A DNA stretch of 64,000 nucleotides from Prunus persica (taxonomy: Eukaryota; Streptophyta; Magnoliopsida; Rosales; Rosaceae): NCBI RefSeq assembly GCF_000346465.2, contig NC_034013.1, forward strand, positions 12,633,373 through 12,697,372. The letters are read 5' to 3'. The notes beneath the pieces were generated by a model. It did not search any database, was not told the origin of the DNA, and was given only the letters and a program-made list of their open reading frames with translations. Shown piece after piece: positions 36,513-46,669 of the stretch. Position 1 is the first letter of the stretch, and every line of letters starts with the position of its first letter. Position numbers and translations under genes: made by a program.

Positions 36513-38989
36513 AGATCATGTAGTTCCTAGGATCTGTTCAAATTCTCTGTGTTTCTTAATTATTTTGTTCTTTCTTAATCTATAGTATTTTCTATATCCA
36601 TTGCTGATGTGGATTGTTGAAAGAGTGGTATGATTTTGTGCTCATGTGGATTTTAGTGTATGAAACCAGAAAAAAAGTATTGATTTGGATCTGATCAAGG
36701 GCTAAAAATTGTACAGACTTTATTCTAAATCTGTGAACTTTAGACTTCTGGAAAACACATGCACATGCTTCATTTTTAGTCCACTTGAGTTGAGTATGCA
36801 TTCGTTTGAGTTCTACAGACATCTACACAACACACGCACTGCTGCACATGCTTCACTTTTATCCCACTTGAGAGTGCATTTTTAGTCATGATAATACATA
36901 GTTAATTAAAGTTAAACAGATATATGCAGATGTTTATAGTAATTAAGAGGTTGATTAAGAGGATTAGCAGACCGGAAATGCATTAGGCTTGCATAGCAAC
37001 AGTTGGTTTTCTTTCCCACAATGGACCACACATACCTTTATCTACAAGGAATGGACCACATATGGTATGTGATCTACCCAAAATTTATTTTGCAGACATG
37101 GCCTATAGTGAAAAATTGGACCATTCAGAGGTTTTGCATAGCTCTCATTTGAGAATATGAGATTATCAAAGAGGAAATTAGACAATAGGGAGAGCTATTC
37201 TAACAGTTTCCAAATCTGTTTTGATATTACATATTGCTATCTTAGTGTGTCACATGAGGCTAAGATCTTTGATAGATTTTGGTGGAAGGGGAAGATTCTT
37301 TGGTCTTTAGAAATGATTACCATCCAATTAAAAATTCTTCTGGGCAGCAGAAAAGCTATAAAATATATGATTAAAAACATGAACTTGCTGCCACCTTAGA
37401 AAAATGCAATCATTCCTCAAAGAGGGTGTTTGATGGTATATTACACCCTGGAAGATTAGTCCATAACTATTGGGAAAGATTAAAGCCGGATTAATACAAG
37501 ATCAGAACATAATTCGAATTTAGATGTTCTCAATCCAAATAACCAAGACAGACCATTATTTCAGCCCTGCCCCTACCTATGTCTACAGGCAACATCAGGA
37601 AAAACTTACTGTGTAAAATAATGAGAGGCATCCGTGAATCAAAAAGCAAATGGCATATAGTGATAGAGTGCAAGTAAAACAAGTTCTAGATCTGGAAGTT
37701 TGAATTTCATCATGTTTCCCAAATGAAGTAAAAACCTCAATCGATACATGGAAACAAAATTGTACTTTTCATTCAGCTCTAAGATATGTCAGGCACGTAA
37801 GGAATTTGTAGCTCAAGTGGTTAAGAGTATTTATCTACGCACCTAAGATCTTAAGTTCGATTCTTCATTCTTTAATATTGATTATATCAATGCCAGGCAC
37901 TTGCAAAATGTCCCTGGGATTAAAATTAGGCTTGGCTTGGCCATGTTCTTGGTCTGCCTAAGTAAGCATTATGTAGCAAATTGGGCTTGTTTGGGTGGCT
38001 ATATAAGTTGTTGGCTCAATAACTTCTCCAAAACATCATACAGACAAAGACATGCATGATTGGGTTCCAGCCCAGATGTATAGCAGATCAGCACTTAACC
38101 AAACTCAGCAAACTATATTAATTATTCACATCAAGAAGTTTTGAATCAATGTATATAAATAAACATTCTCTTAACCCAAGCTATTCATGTTTGAAATTTG
38201 TGGGGTCTCAAAATTAATATGCCAAGTGGATGGAACCCATTTCAACGTGACGAATTGGTTACTGCATCAACATCTCAACCAGCCTTTTTCCCTTTGGTCC
38301 CCAGACCCCAACACGAAACCTCGAGGGCCCCACTTGAGAGAGCTTCCCAATGCAGCTTGACATTGTTAACGGCGTCAGTTAAGGTGAGGGTCAAGCTCAG
38401 GTCAAAATGCACAGCCATGTCCCTCGTACAAAAATGACAGCCAATGAAAGCCTTGCTTCTGCACTGAAGTCAAAAAGTCAAAGCAATCAGACATTTGTTT
38501 ATTACTATTCGACCATATCAAGTCCAATCCTACACATTGATTCCTATAATACACTACTTTTAGAGGCCAACAGTGTTAGATTTGACGTGAAGTAAACGTT
38601 ATGTCTTATGTGTTAGAGAAAGAGCAGAGAGAAAAAACGAGAGAGAGCTTGTGCTGCCAGCTGCTTGTACTAGTTTTGTCCTTATTCATAAGAGGAACTA
38701 ATGTTGGAAGCTTGGGAAGCAAAGCAAAGCACATGGCTAAAAATGGCGGCACCGCCACACCATAGCAAAACCCACAAGAACAACAACACAACACAACACA
38801 AGGAGAGAGAGAGAGAGTTGAAGTGTCATTGAAGGAAGAGAGAGGAGGGGGCCAGAGTAAAGAGAGTGGCATAGCTAGCGTGGGTTGTAATTAAGGCTGA
38901 TTTTTCCCTTTGGGGTTGTGGGTTGACACTTGAAGAGGGCAGTGAGAAAGTCAGCTTTTTTATTTTGATTTTTCAATTTGAACATAAAC
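36513..38989. other. Intergenic with a SINE fragment; promoter of the GRF gene at the right
   Basis: No gene seen. A plus-strand tRNA-like SINE head lies at 37795-37900. The region 38600-38989 (purine-rich with GAGAGA runs at 38806-38818) is the likely GRF promoter and leader. Confidence 0.55.
37795..37900 (+). repeat. tRNA-derived SINE fragment
   Basis: A-box TAGCTCAAGTGGTTAAGAG and B-box GTTCGATTC are spaced about 33 bases apart. A minus-strand relative lies at 61334-61410 with the same internal GTATTTAT motif. There is no acceptor stem, so this is not a functional tRNA. Confidence 0.55.
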
Positions 38990-40977
38990 ATGGGGAAGAG
39001 AAATGGGTTTGTTGTGGCTTCAGAGAAGGGAACAGCAGAAGAAACAACAGAGTGCTGTGATATTGGGTTGGGTTTGATGATGCAAAAAACCCACCAATCA
39101 TTTCCTCGTAAGAAGATGATGATGATGATGCCTCATCATCATGATCATCACGAGCAGACTCTGCTTAGCAGTGGAGGTAGTTTTGGTGGAGAAGGTTGTG
39201 GGGTTTTTGAGCATAGTGCTAGTGGACCTTTGTTTTGTAACACAAGCAACCCAGTCACTAGTTGTATCAGTGATATATACAATGCTGTCGGTTCTGATTT
39301 TGGTTCTCTGGTGCCAAAGTCTCTGCAGCAGCCTTACTCTGATCACAGCTTGTCTTTCAGTCCCTCAGGTAAAGTTCCTATCTTTTTTATTTCTTCAACA
39401 GATAATAAAGAACAGAAATTTATTGAACAATTTCTCTGGTCTTTTGTTGGGTTTTTAATGTAGTAGGTGGAATGGTGAATGTGAATGTGAGGCTTCCTTT
39501 TACCCCAGCTCAAAGGGAAGAGCTTGAGAGACAGACTATGATTTACAGGTACTTGATGTCCTCTGCTCCTGTCCCTCCACACTTGCTTGTTCCCATAGCC
39601 AAGAACCCATCAAATGTGGCTCACTTGTACCCAAATTGTAAATCTTTCTGCTCTTCATTCTTGTTCATCTTTTGGTATTTTTTTAACAATGTTGTGTTCC
39701 TTTGTTTTAAAGAACATTCCTTTCCCCTTTCCCTTGTTATTGGTTTTGTGTTTTTAGTGGTAAGAGGTTCATTGGAGTTGGGGTTTTCTAGCAACTCAGA
39801 TCCTGAGCCATGGAGGTGTAAAAGAACAGATGGTAAAAAATGGAGGTGCTCTAGAGATGTAGCTCCTGATCAGAAATATTGTGAGAGGCATGCTCACAAG
39901 AGCCGGCCCCGTTCAAGAAAGCCTGTGGAATCAAACCCCAACTTCATCAACAACAACACCACCACCACCACTAGAATGAGAAGCCCGAGGTCTAATTTTG
40001 TCAAAAACAATAACAGCAACCAGCCAACTCCATTTTCTACCAACATGGTCTCTCCTACTGTTCCATCACATGCCCAGCCCAGGTGGGTTTGGTTTGGATC
40101 CAAGTTTCAATGCTCTCTGAAACTTAGGACCAAAACGCATTAATTCTATTCTATTTTATTGCTTGTTCTTGTCCATTGCCAGTGAATGTGTCAATGTGAT
40201 GTGGTTCTTGGACTTCGATATTAGTTTCTTGTTTTAATTTTTGGGTTTTTGTTTTGTTTTGTTTTGTGTAATAAATGTGCTTTTTGTCTTTGACCATGAA
40301 GGTCAATGGGTTGGTTCATGAACGGGGAAACACCCACTGCTCCCACTGCTGGTGGTTCAAACCAAGAATGGGAGCAAATGATGCAATTTAAGTTAGGCTT
40401 AAAGAGCTGCTACACCAAGTGCAATACAGATGTGGATGTATCAAAGCAACAAAATGAGAGCTCATTCAATTTGTATAGAGAGTATACAGGTGAGAGCCAA
40501 GGCCTGCAAACTCAGAGGCCCTCCCATGACCAATATGGCTTGTTGCTGAGCCCCAAGTTGGCTCATTTGGAAGGAGCCTTAAATTCCAATCAGACACAGC
40601 AAACAAGGCATTTCATTGATGCATGGTCCACAACAACTGAGAGAGATAGTAGTATTGGTGAAATTGGCAACAGAGGCTATGTTTCTTCAAACCAGAAGCT
40701 ACCCTTTTCATCTCTTACTCTATCAATGTCTAGAGGGAATGAAACCAATGAAGAAACTGACAATACTCAAATGGGTCTTGGAATTTTGGGTTCTGAAAGG
40801 GAAAATGTTGGAGATTTGAAGTCTCAATGGATGAACCCTCTTTCATGTATGAGCTCACCACCTGGTGGACCATTGGCTGAAGCTTTGTGCCTTGGCATTG
40901 CCAGTTCCACAAGAGCAACATCCTCAAATGGCTGCATTAGTGGCTCCACCTCCAGTGGAGATGGTGTATATACCTAG
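38990..40977 (+). CDS. GRF: Growth-regulating factor (QLQ-WRC transcription factor)
   Basis: Four exons (38990-39368, 39467-39637, 39758-40082, 40302-40977) join in frame to give 516 residues. The QLQ domain (about 137-172, PFTPAQREELERQ) binds GIF co-activators. The WRC domain (about 199-241, EPWRCKRTDGKKWRC) has a C3H set C204-x9-C214-x10-C225-x2-H228 and a basic nuclear-localisation stretch. The C-terminal half has LTLSM and a GGPLAEALCLG tail like Arabidopsis GRF1/GRF2. A miR396 target site lies in exon 3 at 39909-39930. The second intron's acceptor at 39757 gives an in-frame WRC linker. The first intron ends in TAGTAG, allowing a one-residue alternative (see findings). GRFs promote cell proliferation in leaves and other organs. 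No defects seen. Confidence 0.94.
39909..39930 (+). promoter_or_regulatory. miR396 target site in the GRF mRNA
   Basis: The 22-base stretch containing GTTCAAGAAAGCCTGTGG within the WRC-coding exon matches the conserved miR396 complementary site known in plant GRF genes, including the characteristic single-base bulge region. It encodes the RSRKPVE part of the WRC domain. Confidence 0.88.
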
Positions 40978-42370
40978 AAAGAGTTCGATTTTATCAACTG
41001 AAGAGGTGGGCAAGCAAGCGATGGGGGTTTACACCTAAATGTTTGAACTTTTGAGGAAGATCCACAAAGGGGAAAAAATGAGACTCTTTTGATTGATTTT
41101 CTTGCCTACATGCATTAGGAGGTTGCGGTTCATTACCTTTTCTTGTTCTTCTTTTCTATCTATTTGTTGAAAGAAATGAAAAGAATATGCATCTAACTTA
41201 CGGTAAGTGTAACTCATGCACCTAGGATTTTACGGAGTCATGGATCATGCCATTGCCATCAAGTTCTTTCATAACATAGAATTGCATCTTTTTTGGGGGA
41301 AATCCCATGTCTTATTATACTAATTTCAAGAAATCCCAAAATCAGTTCTGTAAAAAGATGATAATTTACCTTAGGTAGTTAACCAAACCTTCACCACATT
41401 TATGTGTAGCAAGAACAAAGATGTAAGAAAAACTACAAGCCAAGGCTCATGATGCGAACACCCCAAATAATCATTCTTTTAATCAAAGTTCTTATGCAAA
41501 TCCTTACGAAGTTAGAACTCTGTATTGTTTAAGCGCGTCTCATATTCTACCAAGCTTATTCCAACTTAAGAAACATTTTGTGCTGTAGATTTTCCCACAC
41601 TAATTACTCTCACTCAAAATCCCAAACCACGAACAATAGAAGTAATAGCAAAAGAAATATCAAACTTACATTGTTCATCTCGAATTAGAATAAGCCCACG
41701 TATGATGATAAGGTATATGCTCTTAATCATTTAAGCTACAAGTCGTCTGCTAAAGTTTGTGGTATATGCTCTTAATCATTTGAGTTACAAGTCTTCTGCT
41801 CAAGTTTGGTCGCTAAGACACTCAAAAAGGCTTAAAAACTAGGGTGAAGACCAAAAGAACTCAAAGCTCTTGCGCCAGACACAAGACAAGACTAAGCACA
41901 CCACACCCCAAAAAGAAGAGAAGTAAGAAAATGGGCTGTGTGAGAGCCCAGCCCAGCCCCCACCAACCTTCCTTAATATGCTATGTTGGGCTGGGCACCA
42001 CAACGTGAATGAATATTCAATTAATATATTATTTGAGTAGCACTACAAAAGCATTTGTAATCAGACAATAAATGAAAACTACATTCAGTTTCATCATCAC
42101 TCAATGTCGGGAATTCCCAAGTTTACATGATTTTCATAAAACTTGCAATAGTTTTTACAGCCCTTGCCTCCTGCTGTTATATATCACTTTATGTTATATT
42201 ATAATATCATTTTTGGGTTATATATATTCTCCATATGCTGCCCATTAGGAAAAAGCAAAAAGACAGGAAAAAAAAAAAAAAAAACCCATCCAATCATTCA
42301 TAAAATATTCCTTTCCAATTCCTAATCAGACAATAAATGAGAACTAGGTTCATTTTCATAAAAATTTGCC
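40978..42370. other. Intergenic between convergent GRF and IQD genes
   Basis: No gene seen. It contains a 49-bp tandem duplication at 41710-41806, whose units (GGTATATGCTCTTAATCATT...) are reverse-complement SINE A-box fragments, and an A tract (42270-42284). Both flanking genes end here, so their 3' untranslated regions lie within it. Confidence 0.55.
41710..41806 (-). repeat. Tandemly duplicated SINE-head fragment
   Basis: Two units of about 49 bases share TATATGCTCTTAATCATTT, then AG/GTTACAAGTC and TCTGCT. The reverse complement reads GACTTGTAGCTTAAATGATTAAGAG, resembling the A-box region of the SINE at 37795. Confidence 0.5.
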
Positions 42371-44362
42371 TCATTTCAACCACCTTAGATCAGTGGTTGA
42401 ACAAGGAGAAATCTCTCCCCCTAGGCTATCAGTATATGAAGACAAATTCTCCCTTCCATAGTAGCCATTATTTTGTACACTCTTGAAGCTGGGACTTCTC
42501 AAGTTATGGCTGAAACTACTACAACCAATGCCAACAGAGTTATGTTGCAGTGCCTCAGCTGGGACTGGATATAAAAGTCTCTTCTTGGCTGAACCACCAC
42601 CTCTTTCTCTCTCGGGTGTCGAGGGTCTTGTTCTGGGTGCACTAAGAGATCGAGCCTTTGCCTTTGCAGATTCAGTGGCAGCCATGTAATTTGGTATCGC
42701 AGAACGACACATTGAACCCCTGAAACAATAAGAATTAGAGCCTAAGTTTGGTGTGTGTGCTGCTGATGAGCAGCAATACTTTTCCTCCTTCAGGCATCTT
42801 GGGCTTGCTGATCGGACTTTCAGATATTTGGGTTTTGAAGGAGAGGGTGTGGCAGGTGAGAGATGATTAATGTAGTGCGATTTGTGCAGGGGTGAAGGTG
42901 AAGCAATTGGATATGGGGCTGGCTGTTTTTGAAGTTGTGAATGTGATGTCGAAATTCGAACATTTGGGGCAGAGTAAGAGTAAGAGTGAGGCCTTGAATT
43001 GGTGTCAATTTCAACTGTTTTTATGGTGTCCCTTTTGTCAATTGAAGCCCTGCTGCTGTGCTCAAATTGCTTTGTGGCCATCCATCTGTCAAGCCATTTT
43101 GTTCTCTCTTCTAGCTCTGCTTCATCCCCTGCAGATGGGTTCCTCCGAGGCTTCCATATCTTCAATTAGGCATCAATAATTAAATCAAAGACATTAGCTT
43201 GTTGTTCTTAAACAAACACAAAAAGTACTTAAGAACCATACATAGAAAAAAGTGAGGGAGATTGATGAACCTGGTGAGAGAAAGCATAAGCAAGAGCCTT
43301 TTCACGTTTTAAAGCAGCTTCCCTTCTACTCTGCAACATGGCTTCCACCCCTTCATCCCAATCATCCCCAACACGACTTTTCTCTCTTGACTGATGAAAA
43401 GCAGCCAGTTACTTTGAGGAATAAATTCAGTTCATGTTTTTGTTATACTAAAACAGTGAAGAAAGCTGGTGCTTACCATTGACTTTCTGTCACGACTGTC
43501 ATGAAGATATCTCGATTCCCACAAGGGCAAGTCTGTTTCGGCAAACATGGACTTTCTACCCCCATCATGTGAAAGCCTTGATCTTTCATTGCGAACCTGA
43601 TCTTGTACACGAAGCAGAGCTTGCATGCATTTCAGTGTCAGCTTTGCTTGCTTCCTTACATTATGACCTCTCACTAAAGCTTGAAGCTTTACCAGCCCCT
43701 TCAGTGCACGTAGAGCTCTCCTTGCCTTCAATCAAGCAACCACATTTGAATTAGCAATATGTGAAGGAGCTCAAAGAAACAAGCAGAACCCATATAAAGA
43801 AATTTCATATGTTGTTTGTGGTTAATGTTTTGTGGTTCACTTACTAAGTAACCTCTGAATGCTGTTTGAATGAGGGTGGCAGCATACTGTTCTTTAGCAA
43901 AATTGTTCGGCCTAGTAAGCCGAACAACTTTTACTGCCGCTTGGGCAGTAGCAACAGCTGCTTCGGCCGCAGCTGCAGTGGCTGCGGCCACAGCGATTGC
44001 ACGCCTTTGCTCAGCAACCAAAACAGGATTCACAGGTGTGGTTGTTGCATTTATTGTCACTGTCTTTGCTTCACATTGTTGAACCTGAATAGTTGGCTTT
44101 CGGAAAAGCCATCTTCTCTTTTCTCTCTTCTGCTTGCACAAACCAAAACAATCAGCATTTAAACAGACACAAAAAAGGGGATCAAATCAAATCAGTCGAG
44201 AAAATGAAGGCACGTGATGGTATGCATGGTTACCTTTTCTTCCTCTTCTGGTTCATGCTCATCTCTTCTTCTGCTGATCTTTTGCTGATCGTTATCTTTA
44301 GTTGGAGACCTAAATGCCCTTTTGACTATAGTCAACCATGAGGTACCACTTTTCTTTCCCAT
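42371..44362 (-). CDS. IQD: IQ67-domain (IQD) calmodulin-binding protein
   Basis: Five exons (44362-44234, 44129-43845, 43725-43477, 43390-43271, 43159-42371) join in frame to give 523 residues. The start ATG at 44362 gives MGKKSGTSW, the classic IQD N-terminus. An Ala-rich helix (about residues 75-105, [16 protein letters not shown]) leads into the IQ67 region (about 120-185), with [19 protein letters not shown] and [17 protein letters not shown] split exactly at the conserved L/A intron position. A basic, Ser/Pro-rich tail includes [21 protein letters not shown] and the end [12 protein letters not shown]. The order resembles the IQD13/14 subgroup. Family role: calmodulin-binding scaffolds on microtubules or membranes affecting cell shape. 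A young Copia-derived element lies 420 bases upstream of the start. Confidence 0.92.
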
Positions 44363-44456
44363 TTAGGTGTTCGAGCAAAGTCTGCAGCATTACATGAAAT
44401 TAAGCTGGTGAAGGCAAAAGGAGAAACTGAAGAAGGTGAAGTTAGTTGTGTGCTTG

Positions 44457-44493
<37 letters not shown>

Positions 44494-44777
44494 AACTTGA
44501 GGTTTGTTTGTTTATATGCAAGAATTAATGAAAGAGAGAGCTCCAATATATGTGATAAGCGATGGTGTTTTCTTGTGGCATGCGAAAAAACTAATGGAGG
44601 AGGTGTCAGGTATTGTCAAAAACAATGCAAGTAATAAGTTTGAGACAGTGGACGTGAGGGGGAGAGATTTTAATGTAGAAGAAGAATCCAAAGTCCTTTC
44701 AAAAACAAGCAGGGCTTTTTGATTGATCAATGGCTTTAAATTACACTGACCAAAATCTAATGGTTTCACGTGTTATA
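44363..44777. other. IQD promoter/leader with GA microsatellite
   Basis: Upstream sequence of the IQD gene, containing a GA run at 44459-44490 (CT on the sense strand of the gene). No separate gene seen. Confidence 0.5.
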
Positions 44778-44782
44778 TGGAC
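44778..44782 (+). repeat. Left 5-bp target-site duplication of the Copia-derived element
   Basis: TGGAC precedes the left LTR and follows the right LTR (46572-46576). Five bases is standard for LTR retrotransposon integrases. Confidence 0.85.
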
Positions 44783-45016
44783 TGTTGGCGTGACTTGTGG
44801 ATATTGACTTACTTTCCTTACACACCAAGAATTCCTATTATAATTGTAATTGATTTACTTTAATTCCTGATTTCCTACTGCAAATAGATTTAGGAATTTA
44901 TTATTTACTTGCCCATTCAGGTTTCGTTGTATTATAAATATAACCTCCTACAAGGAGAAGAATACACAGAAAATTCCCACAAACAAATATTCTCTCATAG
45001 TTTTAATATTTTAGCA
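44783..45016 (+). repeat. 5' LTR
   Basis: Begins TG and ends CA. It contains a TATA box (TATAAATA, 44933-44940) about 75 bases before its end, as expected for an LTR promoter. Confidence 0.93.
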
Positions 45017-45035
45017 TGGTATCAGAGCCAGGTTC
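45017..45035 (+). promoter_or_regulatory. Primer-binding site (initiator Met tRNA)
   Basis: TGGTATCAGAGC at once after the 5' LTR is the standard complement of the 3' end of plant tRNA-iMet used by Copia elements. Confidence 0.9.
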
Positions 45036-45283
45036 GATCTAGGGACCTGTGCTTGTGTTCTTCTTGAAATTTAAGTGCTCTTCTCCCCCCTTGAGAGGGG
45101 GGGGGGGAGTGAAAGGGATATGTTTATTGACCTATCCCAATTACCTTGACATATTTCCATGAAGATGTTGCTTATTTCTTGACTCCGACGACCCCTTCTC
45201 TTCAAGGGGAGAGGAAGATTGAAGAGAACTTGTGTCTGAGTGAATTAGCTAAAGTTTATATGGAAGAATTTATTGTTGCCACT

Positions 45284-45477
45284 GCCGTGCTCATGGGGTT
45301 TCGGTGTTCTGCCTTACCTATTGCCGTGCTCACAGGGTTTCTGTGTTCTGCCTTATCAATTGCTGTGCTCACACAGTTTCTGTGTTCTGCCTTACCTACT
45401 GCCGTGCTCACAGGGTTTCTGTGTTCTGCCTTATCTACACCCGTGCTCACAGGGTTTCTGTGTTTTGCTATGTGCCC
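45284..45477 (+). repeat. 39-bp tandem repeat, about five copies
   Basis: Units start at 45284, 45323, 45362, 45401 and 45440, each with GCCGTGCTCACAGGGTTTCTG then TGTTCTGCCTTA (first unit more diverged). Since 39 is a multiple of three, the array is open in all three forward frames and encodes a 13-residue repeat; one frame gives AVLTGFLCSALS-like units within 45146-45487. I see no start context or known motif to support a gene. Confidence 0.85.
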
Positions 45478-45600
45478 TATTTTTTAGGGTTTGCTCTTGT
45501 ATTTCCGCTGTGAACTTTGTTTTAGTTTGTCACTTGTTTCACTCGTGGTTGACTAAAAGATCTTCTCTACAATTGGTGTTTCTCAAGTATGGTGTCATGT

Positions 45601-45741
45601 GACTCGCTTGTCAAGTTGGGCCTGCGAAATATCTTTGCCCAACTTGAGGGGGAGTGTTGGCGAGTCCTTATTTCATTAGAATTTTGGTTACTTACCAATT
45701 ATATTTTGTCCTATTATAATAGAGATTATTTTATTTAGTGT
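45601..45741 (+). pseudogene. Relic of a second Copia 3' end (RNase H tail, polypurine tract, LTR start)
   Basis: The reading SLVKLGLRNIFAQ followed by TTGAGGGGGAG and TGTTGGCGAG parallels the element's own 3' end (LDQLGIDDIYAPT, then GAGGGGGAG and TGTTGGCGTG) but differs in sequence. What follows (45655-45741) looks like the beginning of a related but different LTR. The element is therefore stitched from at least two Copia relatives. Confidence 0.65.
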
Positions 45742-45894
45742 TATGGGGGTTGATGATTTTTTCAACCCTCATAGAGGTAGCACCACCGACTCATTCTCTC
45801 ATTCTCCACCAACCATCGTTGAGTTGAGTGCCCAGATGGCTCCGCTCCTACAGATGCAGACTTTGACCCCGAACCCGATCCAGAATCAGGATCC

Positions 45895-46130
45895 TCTTTT
45901 AACGACCCCGACCCCGACCCCGACTATGACGACGACGACCTCGACCCCGACCCCGACTATGACGACGACGACCTCGACCCCGACCCCGACCCCGACTCCG
46001 AAGACAACCCCGACCCCGACCCCGACTCCGAAGACGACCCCAACCCCGAATTTGTCTTTGATTCAGACCCTGATCCCGATTTCGACTCCGACTCCGGCCT
46101 CGACTCAGGCTCAGATTCCGATCCTAATTC
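45895..46130 (+). repeat. CCCCGA-based short tandem repeats
   Basis: Runs of CCCCGA hexamers alternate with ACTATGACGACGACGACCTCG units (two near-identical 36-base blocks at about 45922-45992). In the frame starting at 45743 this encodes Pro/Thr repeats (PTPTPTMTTTTST) in a 176-residue open frame. Repeat expansion explains the frame; a protein is not supported otherwise. Confidence 0.75.
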
Positions 46131-46199
46131 CTACTCAACCTGTATCCTATGCATCTTCCGCTGCACAGATTATGACTTCTCGACTAACGACCCCGACAT

Positions 46200-46337
46200 A
46201 TGGACCAGATTGCGCATTTTGTGAAATCCGAGGATCAATTGGCGGATATTTTGACAAATGCGATTTCCAGTAAAGCATTCCACAATTCACTAGATCAGTT
46301 GGGCATTGACGACATCTATGCACCAACTGAGGGGGAG
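46200..46337 (+). pseudogene. C-terminal fragment of Copia RNase H
   Basis: The frame reads AHFVKSEDQLADILT, then LDQLGIDDIYAPT, the usual end of Copia polyproteins just before the polypurine tract. Only this tail remains; upstream polyprotein domains are gone. Confidence 0.8.
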
Positions 46338-46571
46338 TGTTGGCGTGACTTGTGGATATTGACTTACTTTCCTTACACACCAAGAATTCCTATTATAATT
46401 GTAATTGATTTACTTTAATTCCTGATTTCCTACTGCAAATAGATTTAGGAATTTATTATTTACTTGCCCATTCAGGTTTCGTTGTATTATAAATATAACC
46501 TCCTACAAGGAGAAGAATACACAGAAAATTCCCACAAACAAATATTCTCTCATAGTTTTAATATTTTAGCA
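46338..46571 (+). repeat. 3' LTR
   Basis: Same 234-base sequence as 44783-45016 with no difference seen by eye, followed by the TGGAC duplication. Confidence 0.93.
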
Positions 46572-46583
46572 TGGACAACAAAA

Positions 46584-46587
<4 letters not shown>

Positions 46588-46668
<81 letters not shown>
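46588..46668. repeat. (GA)n microsatellite, 81 bases
   Basis: Pure GA run starting 16 bases after the Copia-derived element's right end. Open frames through it are artefacts of dinucleotide repetition. Confidence 0.95.

Positions 46669-46669
<1 letters not shown>

Larger units (their letters stand above)
44783..46571 (+). mobile_element. Non-autonomous Copia-derived LTR element (1.79 kb), recent insertion
   Basis: Two 234-base LTRs (44783-45016, 46338-46571) start TGTTGGCG and end TTTAGCA. By eye I find no difference between them. TGGAC flanks both sides. Directly after the left LTR is TGGTATCAGAGC, the plant initiator-Met tRNA primer-binding site. A polypurine tract GAGGGGGAG abuts the right LTR. 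The interior (1.32 kb) has no gag, protease, integrase or reverse transcriptase. It holds a 39-bp tandem repeat, a second Copia-like 3' end, a CCCCGA-rich repeat block and the last part of an RNase H frame. Movement would need proteins from another element. Confidence 0.93.

Noticed and set aside
45017..45036. tRNA-like sequence
   Set aside because: It is the retrotransposon primer-binding site, complementary to tRNA-iMet, not a tRNA gene.
45284..45477. CRISPR-like regular repeats
   Set aside because: The 39-bp units are directly adjacent with no unique spacers, and this is plant nuclear DNA; it is a simple tandem repeat.
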